This document shows positions 12,796-26,200 of a stretch of DNA of 64,000 nucleotides, one piece after another. How positions within the stretch are numbered: position 1 is the stretch's first letter; every line of letters starts with the position of its first letter. The translations under genes were made by a program, and so were the position numbers. Below the pieces are notes generated by a model. That model saw only the letters and a list, made by a program, of their open reading frames with translations. It did no database searches and was not told the origin of the DNA. The DNA is from Codonopsis lanceolata (Eukaryota; Streptophyta; Magnoliopsida; Asterales; Campanulaceae), in the NCBI GenBank assembly GCA_013146195.2, contig CM028377.1:60470109-60534108 (forward strand), read 5' to 3'.

Positions 12796-15700
12796 ACTCT
12801 TCTAGCTTCATGCCAGGACTAACCTCCTGAGAGTTGTGATCCTCGAATGCTCAGTTCAAATGCATGACAAAAGAAAAACTTGTTTTATTCCTCTAAAAAC
12901 TTTTGTCAAGGATTTCAGTTTGAGATAAATATTTTTGAAAAATATACCTATTTTGAAAAATTATTTTGTTTTCAAAAAATATCATGAGATGTATGATCAC
13001 CATGATGATTGTGAGATACTTATTCATACGACAAATATCTATATCAATTGGCATTGTGAATAACTATCTCCAGATGAAATGAAATTTCCAGATGGATGCT
13101 TCAATTGAAAGGATTTTTGATTCAAACTTTCTTGACATAAGGCTAACGATTGAAATCAATCCAACACCTTCTCGAGAAAAAGAAAATTTTCGTTCATACT
13201 TATTCTTTTGAAAAAGGTTAAGAGTCAAAAACTCTATATCATGAAACATTGATTGATCCCTCAGTTATATGATATTTAGTTTCTGGGAACTTGGCCCATG
13301 TTTCAAAGAATTATCTGAATCTAAGAAAAATGATCAAAAATCTTACAAAATTGTTTGCAAAGGAAATCTACTCTTTAGATAATATCTACTACAGATCTAT
13401 CAGCTCAGATTCAAAAAGACTTTGTCTGAAGAACATCAATCTCGATCCATGTTTCCTTTTCACTGATCTTCTTGAAATACTTGTTCCAGTATCTAGATTT
13501 TTCTGGAGCTTCCTAAAGCTCATAAATTGTTGCTAATGATCTTCTTGATTCTTATTCAGGAATGTGTTTTCTCCAAAGATCAATAAGTGCACTTTATTAT
13601 CTCTCTTCGAGTTCCAAAAGGCTTTGACTGATTATACAGGATTCTTCTCACCTGATTCAGTCTTCTTCCTTCTGGATTATGATATATTCATGTTCTTCAT
13701 TTATGATTCCCTGTTAATCATGATTTTGTATATATCATCTCTGTATAACTTTATATTTGCTTACTCTATTCTTATCTATTCTCAAAGCAATATATAGCTA
13801 GAGTAATTCATTCCATCATACTTTGCTTTCCTTCTTACGGTATGATCTATGACCTACTCATCTGGCGTGTTGCCTCATTTTCTTTGAAGTGCTTTTCCGT
13901 TGCTCAGTACTTCATAAGCTCAGTTTTATGTGCTGACTTATAGAAGTTTTTACCTTGTAGACAATGTGCAAACTACATGGGTACTTTTGCAATTTCTACA
14001 AAGGTTGAGGTAAAGCTTTAGAAACTGACTATTTCTTAAAAGTCAAAGACAGATTTCATAGAATCTCGGTAAAGATAAAAACGACTTTGAAATGTGAGAA
14101 TTGTACTTCCCAAAACAATTTTTGAAAAAGAAGTAATGTTTTGTCAAATCCCACTGAAAAAGATTTTATCCACTTAAAGACATTTCATACTTTCAAGAAA
14201 GTCAAACCTACTTTTCAAAATCTTTTAACTTTCCAAAAGGGTAACTTTACCGGATATCCAGAAATTTATATCAACTCTCACTCTTCCCCATATAACTTTT
14301 ATTTGAAGAGTAGTTGAAAAGGACTTCTCACTCTTAAATGAGTCGGTCCATTGTCTTGCCTCAGCGAGTATTTATAGAGACCTTCCTTCCCTCTTCTCTA
14401 TCACTCGCAAACTACCTCAAACACTATGATAGACACTGATACAAGATCCCCTTCTTCCAAAATGTTACTTAGGAGAAATCTTAGCACTAGATCAAGGATG
14501 CTTCTCAACAACTTGGAATCACTCTTCCGATTCTTTAGAAGTTGTTTGGTTTGTTTCAAGGATTTCTCTCGCATGAAGACTTTCCTTAACAACCATTTGG
14601 CACATCTCTCCCTGAACCCTTTGATCGTGCTCATGTCAGTCGTTTCTTCAAGACCTCGTAGACCTTCTACGTGATCCTTAGCTGACATGGTTCTCCCTAG
14701 AGATCAGCACATATCACAGCAGCTGACTGATTTAAGGTAATCCAGCTCGCTAGTGATGATCATCTAGGGTTCTGGAGATGGCTGAAGGGAGAAGGAAGAA
14801 CAGGAAAATGGATTACTCATCTGCATTCTTCGTAATGTAGAGATCCTGTTTGGCTGCCTCTTTCAGCCCTTGATCTAGGACCCATATTCCGTCTTCCAAC
14901 CGGTTAGCTGAATCTGGGTCCATGGTCTTCATAGACATCTCCTTGTAACATCCTTCTTTAGATATGTATCAGGTGTTTAGATTAGTTGTTTAAAAGGAGT
15001 AGTTAAGTCATCGGAAGTTGTAATGAACACTGTAATCTTTAGATCCTCTTTGTATTTGTGTTATTTTTTGATCTAAATGAGAACTTGTTCAAAGCATCTT
15101 TACTTCATGTCTATCTGCCTTTGTTTGAATATTCCTTGATAGCATGAAATCTTATATTTGCTTGAGTTTTCGGTATTTGTACTTTTTATAACATATTGTT
15201 CTGAACTCAATACAGCAAATATAACTCTGCTGTTAACCCAACAGCAAACCAATCCTCACTTATAAATTTTCTTATTCAACATGGTGCATTCATCAGTTGG
15301 TATCTGAAGAAATGATGTTGAAATATGGTTAAATTTTTAAGTCTTGGATTTTTTTGAAGTAACTGCAAACCTTACAACTACTTCATCAGGAATTATAGAT
15401 CTCATCTCAACCCATGATGTTCTGATGAATCTTTCTTCCCCTCATAATTTCTGGTCTCTCTTGTTTTAACGGTAGACCTCATCTCTGCCGTTGCAACAAA
15501 CGACCTTTCAAGGATATAAGCAATCCCCTCAAATTCTACTCTTTTCTGCTGCTTCCTCTAGTTCAATGACAACTGTGCTTTTAACTCTCTCCTGTTTCTG
15601 TGGTCTTGAACATAATGACTTCCTTTCCCTTAAAAGGTTAGTCATGTGAAACACACTAGTGTTATCTGTCACTGTAAATGATGAGTTTTGCTTTTAATGG

Positions 15701-16091
15701 TTCTTATGACTTGACTCGTCAAGCGGAGTTCTGACAGAACAACTCTTTATAGGCAATCATCTATGTGAATGTAAGACTGGCCGATCTTATGAGAATTACG
15801 AGGCTAAAATTCTCTAAAAACATTCACAGAATCAGGTATAGTTCAGGGCCAAAATGAACACAAACGAAGAATCACACCCTATTTGAGGTAAGCTGTGTGA
15901 TTGCTATTATTGTCTTGGTTGACATCAGACACTAATTAGTTCAAGACACTCAAGTCACTAATTAGTAAGTCATCCCGATAGTATATCATAAGGAAAGGTT
16001 CAAAGCCAAAAGCTACCTATTCCAAGATCTGATTCTCGCTTGTATCTGTAAATATCAATATGTCATCAACTTACATGATATCTTATTCAAT
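12796..16091 (+). mobile_element. Degenerate internal region of a copia-type element
   Basis: The stretch lies between a primer-binding site and a polypurine tract. It has no gag, protease, integrase or reverse transcriptase that I can recognise; the longest frames are below 100 codons. It is either strongly decayed or a non-coding large derivative. The LTR after the polypurine tract differs from the LTR at 10985-12779, so at least two elements are merged here. Confidence 0.4.
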
Positions 16092-16100
16092 GTGGGGGAT
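16092..16100 (+). other. Polypurine tract
   Basis: GTGGGGGAT stands directly before a TGTTGGAAAC start, the standard arrangement of plus-strand primer and 3' LTR in LTR retrotransposons. Confidence 0.6.
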
Positions 16101-16660
16101 TGTTGGAAACTTGGTTTCCAATAACTTGAATAAAGCTAAATCATGTAAAGGGAAGAGTGGGAATCCCACATTGGGAACAAGATGAAATAAGCTCTACCTT
16201 ATAAGGTAGAGCTCTGAGGCTTTACTTTCGGCTCTTGGGCCATTACACTTTTGCGTTTGAGGGAAGACCTACCTAGGTGCAGTCCAAATCTGGCGCGTGC
16301 CAGCCAGGCACTCTAGGCTCGGCTCTGGTTGGTTGGTCTGGCTTTTGTCGGCGGTTGTTTGTTTTCGCTGAGACACCGCTCCCAACCGCCATCCCTTAAA
16401 TCGTCACTTAAATATCGCATTCAAACACGATTTTGGTATCGAAAACTCCTCTTTTCTGCACAACCATTTTCTACCCTAACGAGAGATACTGGCGTTCGGT
16501 GAATAGATCGATGGTGAAGTTTGGAAGGCGCTTCTTCAATTCACGTAAGTATCCTAAACCCTGGGAGACACACTGGCAATACCCCGTCCAGTCTGTATTC
16601 AGGCCAGTTTTTTATCTTAAGGAAAGAGTTTAAGTGCTCGAGGATATTTGTCAAATTTGT
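16101..16660 (+). mobile_element. Copia-type 3' LTR, end not defined
   Basis: The sequence starts TGTTGGAAACTTGG after a polypurine tract. It contains a 24-bp perfect palindrome at 16190-16213 and then GC-richer sequence. The right end could not be fixed, and there is no second copy in the window. The 66-codon frame at 16433-16633 belongs to this LTR. Confidence 0.5.
16190..16213. repeat. Perfect 24-bp palindrome in LTR
   Basis: Around the centre CTTATAAG the two arms, 'agctctacctta' and its exact reverse complement, pair without mismatch. The palindrome can form a cruciform or an RNA hairpin. It lies in the U3-like part of the LTR; a role is not shown. Confidence 0.7.
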
Positions 16661-16720
16661 GCACACACACATACACTGCCGGAAACATTAATCAATCAGC
16701 CATACCTTTCCCTATACATA

Positions 16721-16987
16721 TACTCCCTCCGTTCTTAAATAATCGTTCTAGTTAATCCGGTGCACAGTTTAAGAAAAAATAATTGACTTGATTATTTATA
16801 TTGGTTTAATGTGTAGTTTTCTTTGAAATTCATGTGTATGTGACCCATAATTAAAATAGAGTAAAAAAAATAAGGGTAAAATGGTAAAAGTGATGTTTTA
16901 AAAAAGTAAATTTCAAACTGAACAATTATTTTGAGATGAATAAAAAATAAAAAGAGAACGATAATTTAAAGACGGATGAATTACTAT
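16721..16987. mobile_element. Stowaway-like MITE
   Basis: The start is TA-CTCCCTCCG and the end is an inverted, diverged copy (GACGGATGAATTAC-TA). The interior shares 'cagtttaagaaaa', 'atgtgtatgtg' and 'aagggtaaaatggtaaaagtg' with the copy at 25506-25752. CTCCCTCCGTCC ends with TA duplications are the hallmark of Stowaway/Mariner MITEs. The element lies about 290 bp upstream of the CYP23 start codon. Confidence 0.75.
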
Positions 16988-17276
16988 TTATTGGACACAC
17001 CCTATGTTGGTATGTTCGTGGGCAAAGATGAATGAGAGTGAGCACCGTCAAGCAGATTAACACCGTCTCACATTTTGATCTAATTTTACATTTGCCAAAT
17101 AACATGTGTTTTCGTTAGGGCAGAGGTGAGATAACTGATTAACTGTAATCGACTCGAACTGGAAAGCAAGACCCAACATAACGCCAATTGAACTGTTCAA
17201 ACCAAATTATCTGATATCATTACTTAAAAATCTAATACTCTTAATATCAGGCGCCAAATTCGAGTCAACAACGGAT

Positions 17277-20200
17277 ATGGCGAAACCCAAAATGTTGTCA
17301 AATTCGATTTCATTCGTAGCCACCATGTCAATTCTTTGTTGTTCCGCCTTTTTGAGTGGATCTGCAGAAGACCCAAATCTCGGATCAGCTCGTGTTGTCT
17401 TTCAGGTTTCACCTTCTCCAATCTATACATTGATTATAATATGCAATTTGCTGTAAAGATTTTATATATTTTGTAGTTACCATGCAATGGATGATCATCT
17501 ATTAGCTCCGATTAGTTTTATCTGGAAGCTTTTGCTTGGTGGGTTAGATTTTTTTCTGAATTTTGGGCATATTGGGTCATGATTTATATCTTGTTTACAC
17601 GTGATATTTGACCTATTTGATTGAAAAATAAAGAAGAGTTGGGGAAAATTGAAGAATTTACATTGTAGGTACTCCAGATCCTCAGTCAAACTATCAAAGG
17701 GCACATATTTAAGTAATCATAATAATTGGACCTCAGCTTATTCCATCTTCCATTCCATACAAACAGTTCTGTTTTCCTTTTCTGGTATCTTAATTTCGAA
17801 CTGAGTCATTTGAAGGGAACATCCTGAAAAGGAAAGCAGAACTATTTGAATGGAATGGAGGATGGAATAAGCTGTTAGTAAAATCTTTTTAGTCTTCTTG
17901 TTTCAATACTGCTAGAGTAACAAAACCTTTGAATGTGTCAATTAATGCCATTGGTGAGGTTTTATGTATTTTAATTGCAGACAAATTATGGAGATATTGA
18001 ATTTGGTTTCTACCCTGGCGTTGCACCCCAAACTGTGGAGCACATTTTCAAACTTCGTTCGTTTGGGATGCTATAATACTAATCACTTCTTCCGGGTAGT
18101 TACTCTGACCTAACAAATTATTATTAAGCTGATTGCTATGTTATTTCTGAAACCGGCAGTGGATGATTGGGAACAAAACAGGTAGATAAAGGGTTTGTTG
18201 CTCAAGTGGCTGATGTTGCCGGTGGAAGAACAGCTCCTATGAATGAAGAGCAAAGGACGGAAGCTCAAAAAACTATTGTAGGTGAATTTAGTGATGTCAA
18301 GCATGTAAGAGGAATTCTTTCTATGGGGAGGTAAATCCATTTTCCAGTTACATTTTTTTTTTTTTTTGCACATTTGTCTATTTCTTCTTCTCTAGAGTTT
18401 TCATCAACAATTTAGTTGACTTGTTTTGGTGTAGATATTCTGATCCCAATAGCGCTCAATCCTCATTCTCAATGCTTCTTGGAGATGCCCCGCATCTTGA
18501 TGGCCAGGTACGATTTCAATTGCCAAATGTTGCTGCAAACGATTATTACTTGAGCGAATCTCTCGAACGGTATGCCAACTTTGGTGGCTTATTTTTACTC
18601 AGTATGCAATATTTGGTAAAGTCACCAAAGGTGATGAGACATTGAAAAAGCTTGAAGAACTCCCCACACGCCAGGAAGGAATCTTTGTAATGGTATACTT
18701 CTTTTTACCTTTCCCCTTTCTTATTATTTTAGGATGGTTGTTGTGTCTGAAAGGGAAAGCTAGAGTATGTCCATAAGTTGGTATTTCAAATGCTCATGGA
18801 TTGTTTACCCATTTTTAAGGTTTTCCGGATTTCAGCCTTCATGGCTGTTCTAGTTCTTCATAACTTCTATTTATCATAATACTTGTAAAATTTCTGCTGT
18901 AATGAAGCTAAGGCCCTGTTGCTTATATTTCAAATGGTCATGGAATGTTTCATGCTTTTTTCTCAAAATTCAAAATTTGGATTTTATATATTAATTTATA
19001 AAATACGTATTCACTTCCTCCTTTTTTCCCAAAAATACTCCCTTTTTACAAGTCTAAATCTTATAAGATTGTAGCTTTACTTGTTTGTACCTCCTTGGAA
19101 TTGCACTATATATCCTCTTTTCGAAATGGGACTATTTTTTTTGGGACAAACCTGAGAGGAAAATGAGACCTTTTTTTTTAGACCGAGAAGTATCATTTTA
19201 GCCTTTTAGGACATCTTTTAACATAATAACAATCAAATCACTGCCTAAGTATAATTTTTTATCATAAATCAGCATATTACTCGTCCGGGATTTCCATGTT
19301 CTCAGTTGATGTTATTATATCTGGTTCAGAGTTTTCTATTCATTTAATAACTGTCTGAAATATACTAACTTTTTATTATAACCTCTTTTTTGAACTTTTT
19401 TCTTAGCCAACTGAACGCATCACCATTTTGTCAACATACTACTATGGTAAGTACTTCGGCAAAGCCATTGCTTGTTGTTCATATTACTCCCTCCGTCTCA
19501 TTTATATTGACCAGACAACTCGTCGTTTTAGAATTCCTAATAAATGCCTCAACAAGACAACAACCATTGTCTATTTTTTGTATTTCCACTTGTACCCTTT
19601 ATTTAGTTAATCAGTGTGCATTGTTTACCTTGTGAATACTCAACTTGGTTGGGGGTATAATGAGAAAGTAAGTAATTAATGTGCATTTAACTTGTAAGTG
19701 GCCAAATTTTTGAGACATCTAAGAAAGGAAAGTAGGCCAATATAAATGAGACAGAGAGTATTAGTTTTCTTTTTTTATTGTTTTTCTTTTTTCCTTCAAT
19801 CGTTTTCTACTCTAATGGATAGGATTGTTCCTCGTCCTTGGCCCTACAAGGATTTTAAACCTGTAATTTTGTTTTATACATAGGAGCTACTGAGTATCTT
19901 AGTTTGTGGTTGTTTGTTTAGTGCAGCTTGGTTTTAGAGTTTAGACTAAATGAAAAGGTTCTCTTAACTAGTCTAGTATGTTGATACTCCCTCCATCCCA
20001 AAAATAGAACTATACCTTCCATTTTGGTTTGTCCCCAAAAAAAAGAGTCTAAATTAAAGCTTCAAAGTCCATTAATTTTTCAATATTTTCATTCTATTCG
20101 AAAACATGAAATTATCTTACGTGTCATGCATAAATTGCACAAGAGGTCATGATAGTTGGCAGAGGTGAGTTTAGCAAATAATTAATATATATTTTGGTCC

Positions 20201-23200
20201 CTTGAGTTTTTCGAAAATATTAGTTTGGTCCTTGGGTTTGAAAACTTATTCATTTGGTCCCTGAATTCGATTTTTTTGGTCAGATTCCCCCCTTTCGGCA
20301 TTACCGTTACACTTTTTGTCCAATATGATTTCAAATGCCCAAAATACACTTACTAAAAAGTTTAATATGGGCTGACTTTTCAACATGTCTAAAATATAAG
20401 GGTTTAATGTGCCAATTCAAAATATAGGCCGATGACAACAGATGGCTTTAAACCCATCGTCTTCACCGCTTCTCCCAAATCCTATCCCTTCGGTTACACA
20501 CACTGGCACACAAACCTAATTCATCGCTCAATCCATCACACAAATGGCTTCAAAAATCGTCGCCTTTTCTCCGAACCTCTAGTATCAAACAAGCTCTCCA
20601 GGTCGTCCGACAAACCAGTTGGGTTGTGCTCAGTATATTCCCTTCCGGAAAGCCATCTGGACTTGCCGTCGTCCGAGCTCAATCCAGCGGTGACACCAAA
20701 GACAATTGTACATCACTCGATGTTTGCGTCAGTAATAACCAAGGGACAACGATGATGGTGCAACGACGGCGGCGACGGTGGGCGCTAGACGCCTCACCAA
20801 TCAGTAAGTATTCTGCAAATGAACAAAAATGGACAGAGGAAGGTTTAGTTATGGAATAAAATTGCAAGTTTGCAACCCGTTGCCCACCCACTACAACCAC
20901 AATTGCCACCACCGCAGTCCTATCAGTTTTCCACCACTTGCCTCTCCTTTCAATCGCCAAAACCGCCACAACACCACCCAACCAATTCTCATTCTTTATC
21001 AACAACTCATGGTCATCTCTGTTTTCTTGTAGACCCAGTAAACTCAAGCACATACGCTTCAGTCCACTAATCCTGAGAATCCCAAGTATAGGAGAACAGT
21101 TCCATGCTTACACACACGCAAAATTGGGTTTCACGGGCACGAGTTTGTTGAAACTAAGCTATGGCAGTGTGGTTGTTTTGATGATGCAGCTCAAATGTTT
21201 GATAAAATGCAGAACAAAAACCTATATATATTATTTTTGTGAGTCCTCGAACTCAAAATGGGATGATGAAGAAAAGGATTTTTATCCAAACATTAATTGG
21301 GCGTGTATTACCGGATGATCTATTTATAGGTTCGCGATGCATTGCCACTAGAAATCAAGATATTGGGCTTGGACTCTTCACTCGAGTCATAACCTTTCAA
21401 GTACAATCAATATCTATTCGAACTCCCTTTACTTGTAAAAGTACATTTTGGATCTGTGGATTGTCGATTATGTTATGACCGGAGTCCGACTCATGGCGAC
21501 CTGATCAAATTTGGGGAAGCTGTAGGTATTATTGCAGGGCAATATATATATATTCATGTACAACCATTATTAGAAAGTATGTTGATCATATTCATGGGTT
21601 TTTCGAGGGAGCGGTTTCGTTATTTTCTGAATTGATGGTTGCGGATTTGGAGTTGAGTTCTTTGTTTTTCCAGTTGTGCTGAAGATTGCTAGTGGGTTTG
21701 GTGGGATAGAGTTGGGTTATCAATTGATGCCAAGGAAATTTGTAATGGTATGTAAGAGAGGTTGTGTTTCATGAACCAGTTGAGATTCGCTCGAAGAAGT
21801 CTCCGGGAAAGTTCCGACTTACGGTCAAAGGAAGCTGGGTCGTGGTCTGGATTTGCAAGATTGAAGAGGACCTAGTTTTCGAATTGCCATAAACCCCCTT
21901 GTATTTTGAGCTTTTTAAAAACCCCCTTGTATGCTAGTAAGGGTAATTTAGCTTTTTAAAAGTACTGATTAGTTTTCATAGGTTAGTGCGTCTGTTTGAT
22001 TAATAAGTTGAAATAGTGCTGAAATTAAATATAAAGACTAAAATAGCATCATAACAAAATGTGATTTACATTATTATTATTATTATTTGATGCGTCCAAA
22101 ATCCTCTGAAACCTTATTTGGACTTTTGCAAAGCAATGGATACACTGCTTTCAATATATCCTTGATCTTGCGGACTCTGAAATCAATCAAAAAGGCGGGC
22201 GGGCACTCCTGAAAGCCCTCGGCTGGGAGTTGCCTGTTGTTTACTCGGTCAATAATTCGGCAGAGTTTAGGCTAGTAAAGTAGAATCACGTACCTCCCTC
22301 TTTGAGCCTGAGGGGTTTATATAGTTGTTGCCGGAGAATAACTGCTCATAACTACCCACTAAGCATTATGGCATAAATGGCGGGCATATTAGCTGCCCCA
22401 TTAATTGTCCCACTCATCACAACGGTAACATAGAGAATTTTCCGGACATAACCGTCCACATTCATAATAACCGTCTTTGATGGACGAGCATGGCAAATCA
22501 CGCGCTTATTTGGTTAAGCCCCGGTTTCGCCTATTTATGCCCTTGTCTGCTGAAGGCTAAGCCCCCTTTTCCTCGTGCTTTTGACCATGAGATGCATGTG
22601 CTCTACCCGCCAACGATGAAGATGTGCCGGGCACGTGACCCATGTCTTGGGCCTATTGGGCCGGGCAGCTCAGTAGCCCCCTACTCCTTGTCTTCCGAGT
22701 ATTCATACTTGGAGCGAGGAGAAGAACCTTGAATTCATAAACCAAACCACTCTTGAAATGTAATTAATTTTGTGTGCATCGAGTTGCCCACGATCAAAGT
22801 TTCAAGTAGACGGCAGCCCAAAAGGTTTTTGAAGAGTCAAGCCGTCACCCACCGCCTCTTTGAAGAGACAGGCCCACTTCCCAATGAGTCATTAAATGCC
22901 ACCTCGAACCCCGAGCCTCGAATCCCGAGCCCTAATGAGAGCAACCTCCAATCGACGGTTTCGTCAGGGGTATAAAAGCGGGAGTCTCTCCCCATTTTCA
23001 ACTTTTACCGCCCCAAGAGATTTCGAAGTTGAAGAGAACCTCATTTCTGCATTTGAAGATTACTTTGGTGTCGATCCTGCTTTCAACAGCACTCAATCCA
23101 CAACAATCTTCCAAGATCTTCGGCCTCCGCTCCTCGACAACAACAGGTACTTCTTTCAATCCTTGCTGCCATCTCCTATTCATGCTTTTACTGCTTTAAT

Positions 23201-26200
23201 TCCAAATTAGGGTTCCATAGTCATTCACCCAGATACAATCTCTTCTGCAATTAGTCTGTTGAAGATTTGAATTTAAAGTGTAATATGTCGAGATGTAGGC
23301 TTTTAGATTCCGATTTCTTCTATTCATCTTGTTCCCCCTTCTATCATCAAACCATTCTAGTCCAAGTAGGGGAATCGAGGAATACTTGACCGGTGCCCTG
23401 TTCACCGATCTTAGAATAGGCTATTGCCATGGGTTTTTACTTGATTTGTTCTTGCCCAACTACCCGAGCAAGATTTAACATGTGTTTTCCGATTCCTGTT
23501 TCCTGTAGGATGTCAGTGACGAAACCCGCTCGAAATCGAAGCTATGACCGTGGTAGCTCTACTTGGACCGGAGTGCTCTACTTAAGGAGAGCTCGGTATC
23601 TTCTAGTTCGATTCGGAGGAAGCGAGGCTGGAAGAAATCTCGTTAATTCCACGAAAACGAAAACCCCAACACCTCGCTGAACCGGAATCGAGCAGAGATA
23701 GACAAAACTTTTCCGAAAATGAGCGAACTGAAAACCTCCCCAGCTCGAGTAACCTCCAATCTGAACAAAACAAGAACATATCCAAAGGCAAACAAATCGT
23801 TACCAACACCTCCTCCTCGATCAAATGGGACGAGTTGACTTGTGAAGACGAGGTCAGTGCCTGGTTTTATTCCCTGGGTATGGACCCCGAGAACTATCGG
23901 GTAAGAGCCTTCGACTGAAACATCAATGAGAGCAGGACCATGACTACGAGGGGCGCCAGGATGGTCTTCACTTCGATTTTTTCGTTGTAGGGCTTCACCT
24001 CCCCCTAGACCCATTCATCGTAGAATTCTTGAACATGACCAACTCCCTCCCCTGCGACCTGACCCTTACAACATTAAGGTTTCTGGTTGCATACACCGTC
24101 GCCTGCAAGCTGCTCGGGTTCGAACCCGAGATGACCTTATTCAGGAAATTCTTCCTATTCTCCTTAGATAAGAAATCCGGACGTATCACAGGGCGCTCAA
24201 ACCCTAATTACTTCAAACTTCTGAATGATGGCCCGAATAAGGTAGATTCATGGGATGGGAAAGCCTTATTAATTGAATCAAGTGTAGGGTGGCCATTTGC
24301 TCCCTACCTTCACGATTTTGTGCTCTCTGACTACGACAAGACTGCCTTCTGAGCTGGCGAACCCCAAATAGCCAGGGCCTTCAGATCGCTGCTCGGGGTA
24401 AAAGAGGGACGTGATGGTCGGGCTGGACAAGACGGGAGGCGAAGCCCCCTTTTCCTCGTGCTTTTGACCATGAGATACATGTGCTCTACCTGCGAACGAT
24501 GAAGATGTGCCGGGCACGTGACCCATGTCTTGGGACTATTGGGCCGGGCAGCTCATTATTATTATTATTATTATTATTACAAATTTTATCACTATTATTA
24601 ATTATTACTATTATTATTATCATTATTATTGCCTTTATTATTATTATTATTATTATTTTATTAACATTAATATTACTTTTATTATTATTATTACTTGTTA
24701 ATTTTAGTATTTATTTTATTATATTAATAATATTATTAATGTTATTTATGTTATTATTTATATTATTATTATGATTGATTTTATTATTATTAATATTATA
24801 TTATATTTTATTATTATAATTACTTATTATTTTTACAATTATTTTTACTATATTATTATTAATATTAATTTTTAGTATTATTATTATTAATTATTATTAT
24901 TATTATATTTATCATTATTAATACTATATTTATTATTTTTATTATTATTATAACCATTATCATTATTCATATTATTCATATTATTATTTATTAATATTAT
25001 TATAATTCATTTTATTATTAGTATTATTTATTATAATAATAATAATAATTATTATTATTACTTTTTGTTTTTATTATTATTATTAAGAAGGGTAATCTTG
25101 GAATATATAAAATTTCAATAAAGAAGAGAATTCACATGTTTTTTAAAAGTAGAATTAAGCAGTAGGCTTAGTGCTTACAACTTATGGCCTTACATGTGCT
25201 TTAAGTGACTTGTACATGACTTATGACTTATGACTTATCTTACCATAAGTGAAATCAAACGCTTCAAAAACAATTTATGGTAAGTTATAAATCATAAGCA
25301 CTTCCAGATAAGTTAAATTAAACATGCCCAAAATGCCTCTTAACTGCCTATAACAACATTGCCATCAACACATACAGTTAGAATAACAAAGGTTTCTGTG
25401 CCAAGCAAATAGAGAATGGTTGGCTGTAGGATTTTTGAGTTCGGTTGTACTACAACGATGACAAGCTTATAGAAAACAATGTCTAGGAATAGTTGATAAA
25501 TGGTACTCCCTCCGTCCCAAAATTATCGTCTGGTTGACTTGACGCACGGTTTAAGAAAACATATTATTAATATTAGTTTGATATGTAGTTTCCTTTAAAG
25601 TCCATGTGTATGTGGCTCATAATTAAAGTATGATGAAAAAATAAGGGTAAAGTGGTAAAAGTGTTGTCCTGAAAAAGAAAGTTTCAAACAAGACAATTAT
25701 TTTGGGACGGACGAAAAAAGAAAGCAGAACAATAATTTTGGGACGGAGGGAGTACATGTTACAGGCGACACAAATCTTGATCCTAATATTTGCATGAGCA
25801 GCAAAAAGAGGAGACAACCAACTGTTTTATGTAAATAGTAAGTAGGGAGAGAAACTACAGAGCTTTCTCAGGATGAGTCAGTGCTTCTTTGTTTATATCA
25901 CTGATTTAGTACTGTGATTAAGAAACATGTATATTCTTGAAGGCTAGGATTACTGGACTAGGGATGGCAACATGTTGTGTTTGGGTTGGACTTGTGGGGA
26001 GGGGGGAGTTTTGGGCCTTCCATCCCAGCTTAATACATCCCTGGCTCATATCTTCCTGTCTTGTTACTCCTGTATATCTATCAACCAATCCCTTTCCTGA
26101 ATACCGGTCGTCCCATTTCTATGCTTTTGGATTACAGTTTCTGATGTGTTTAGCACAAATCCTATTATCATTATACAATTTAAGTTCAAATATGTCAAAT

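Larger units (their letters stand above)
22088..24555 (+). mobile_element. Degenerate LTR element inserted in ATT microsatellite
   Basis: The element is bordered on both sides by TTA/ATT repeats, which suggests insertion into a microsatellite. Its left LTR would run from a TG near 22088-22091 to the CA ending at 22672. The last 114 bp of that LTR (22559-22672) recur at 24442-24555 with four mismatches, so the right LTR is truncated at its 5' side. The interior has a broken gag-like frame of the 'putative gypsy type transposon' (Transposase_28) family. It is non-autonomous; no polymerase is visible. Confidence 0.55.

Noticed and set aside
14401..14688. Overlapping 82- and 95-codon frames on both strands
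   Set aside because: Both lie in a degenerate copia interior, share no recognisable domain, and mirror each other; probably chance openness.
20679..21053. Minus-strand frame of 124 codons
   Set aside because: It is antisense to the heat-shock-protein and PPR fragments, which show real similarity on the plus strand.
24481..24774. 97-codon frame rich in Ile and Leu, resembling membrane segments
   Set aside because: It is the translated ATT microsatellite.
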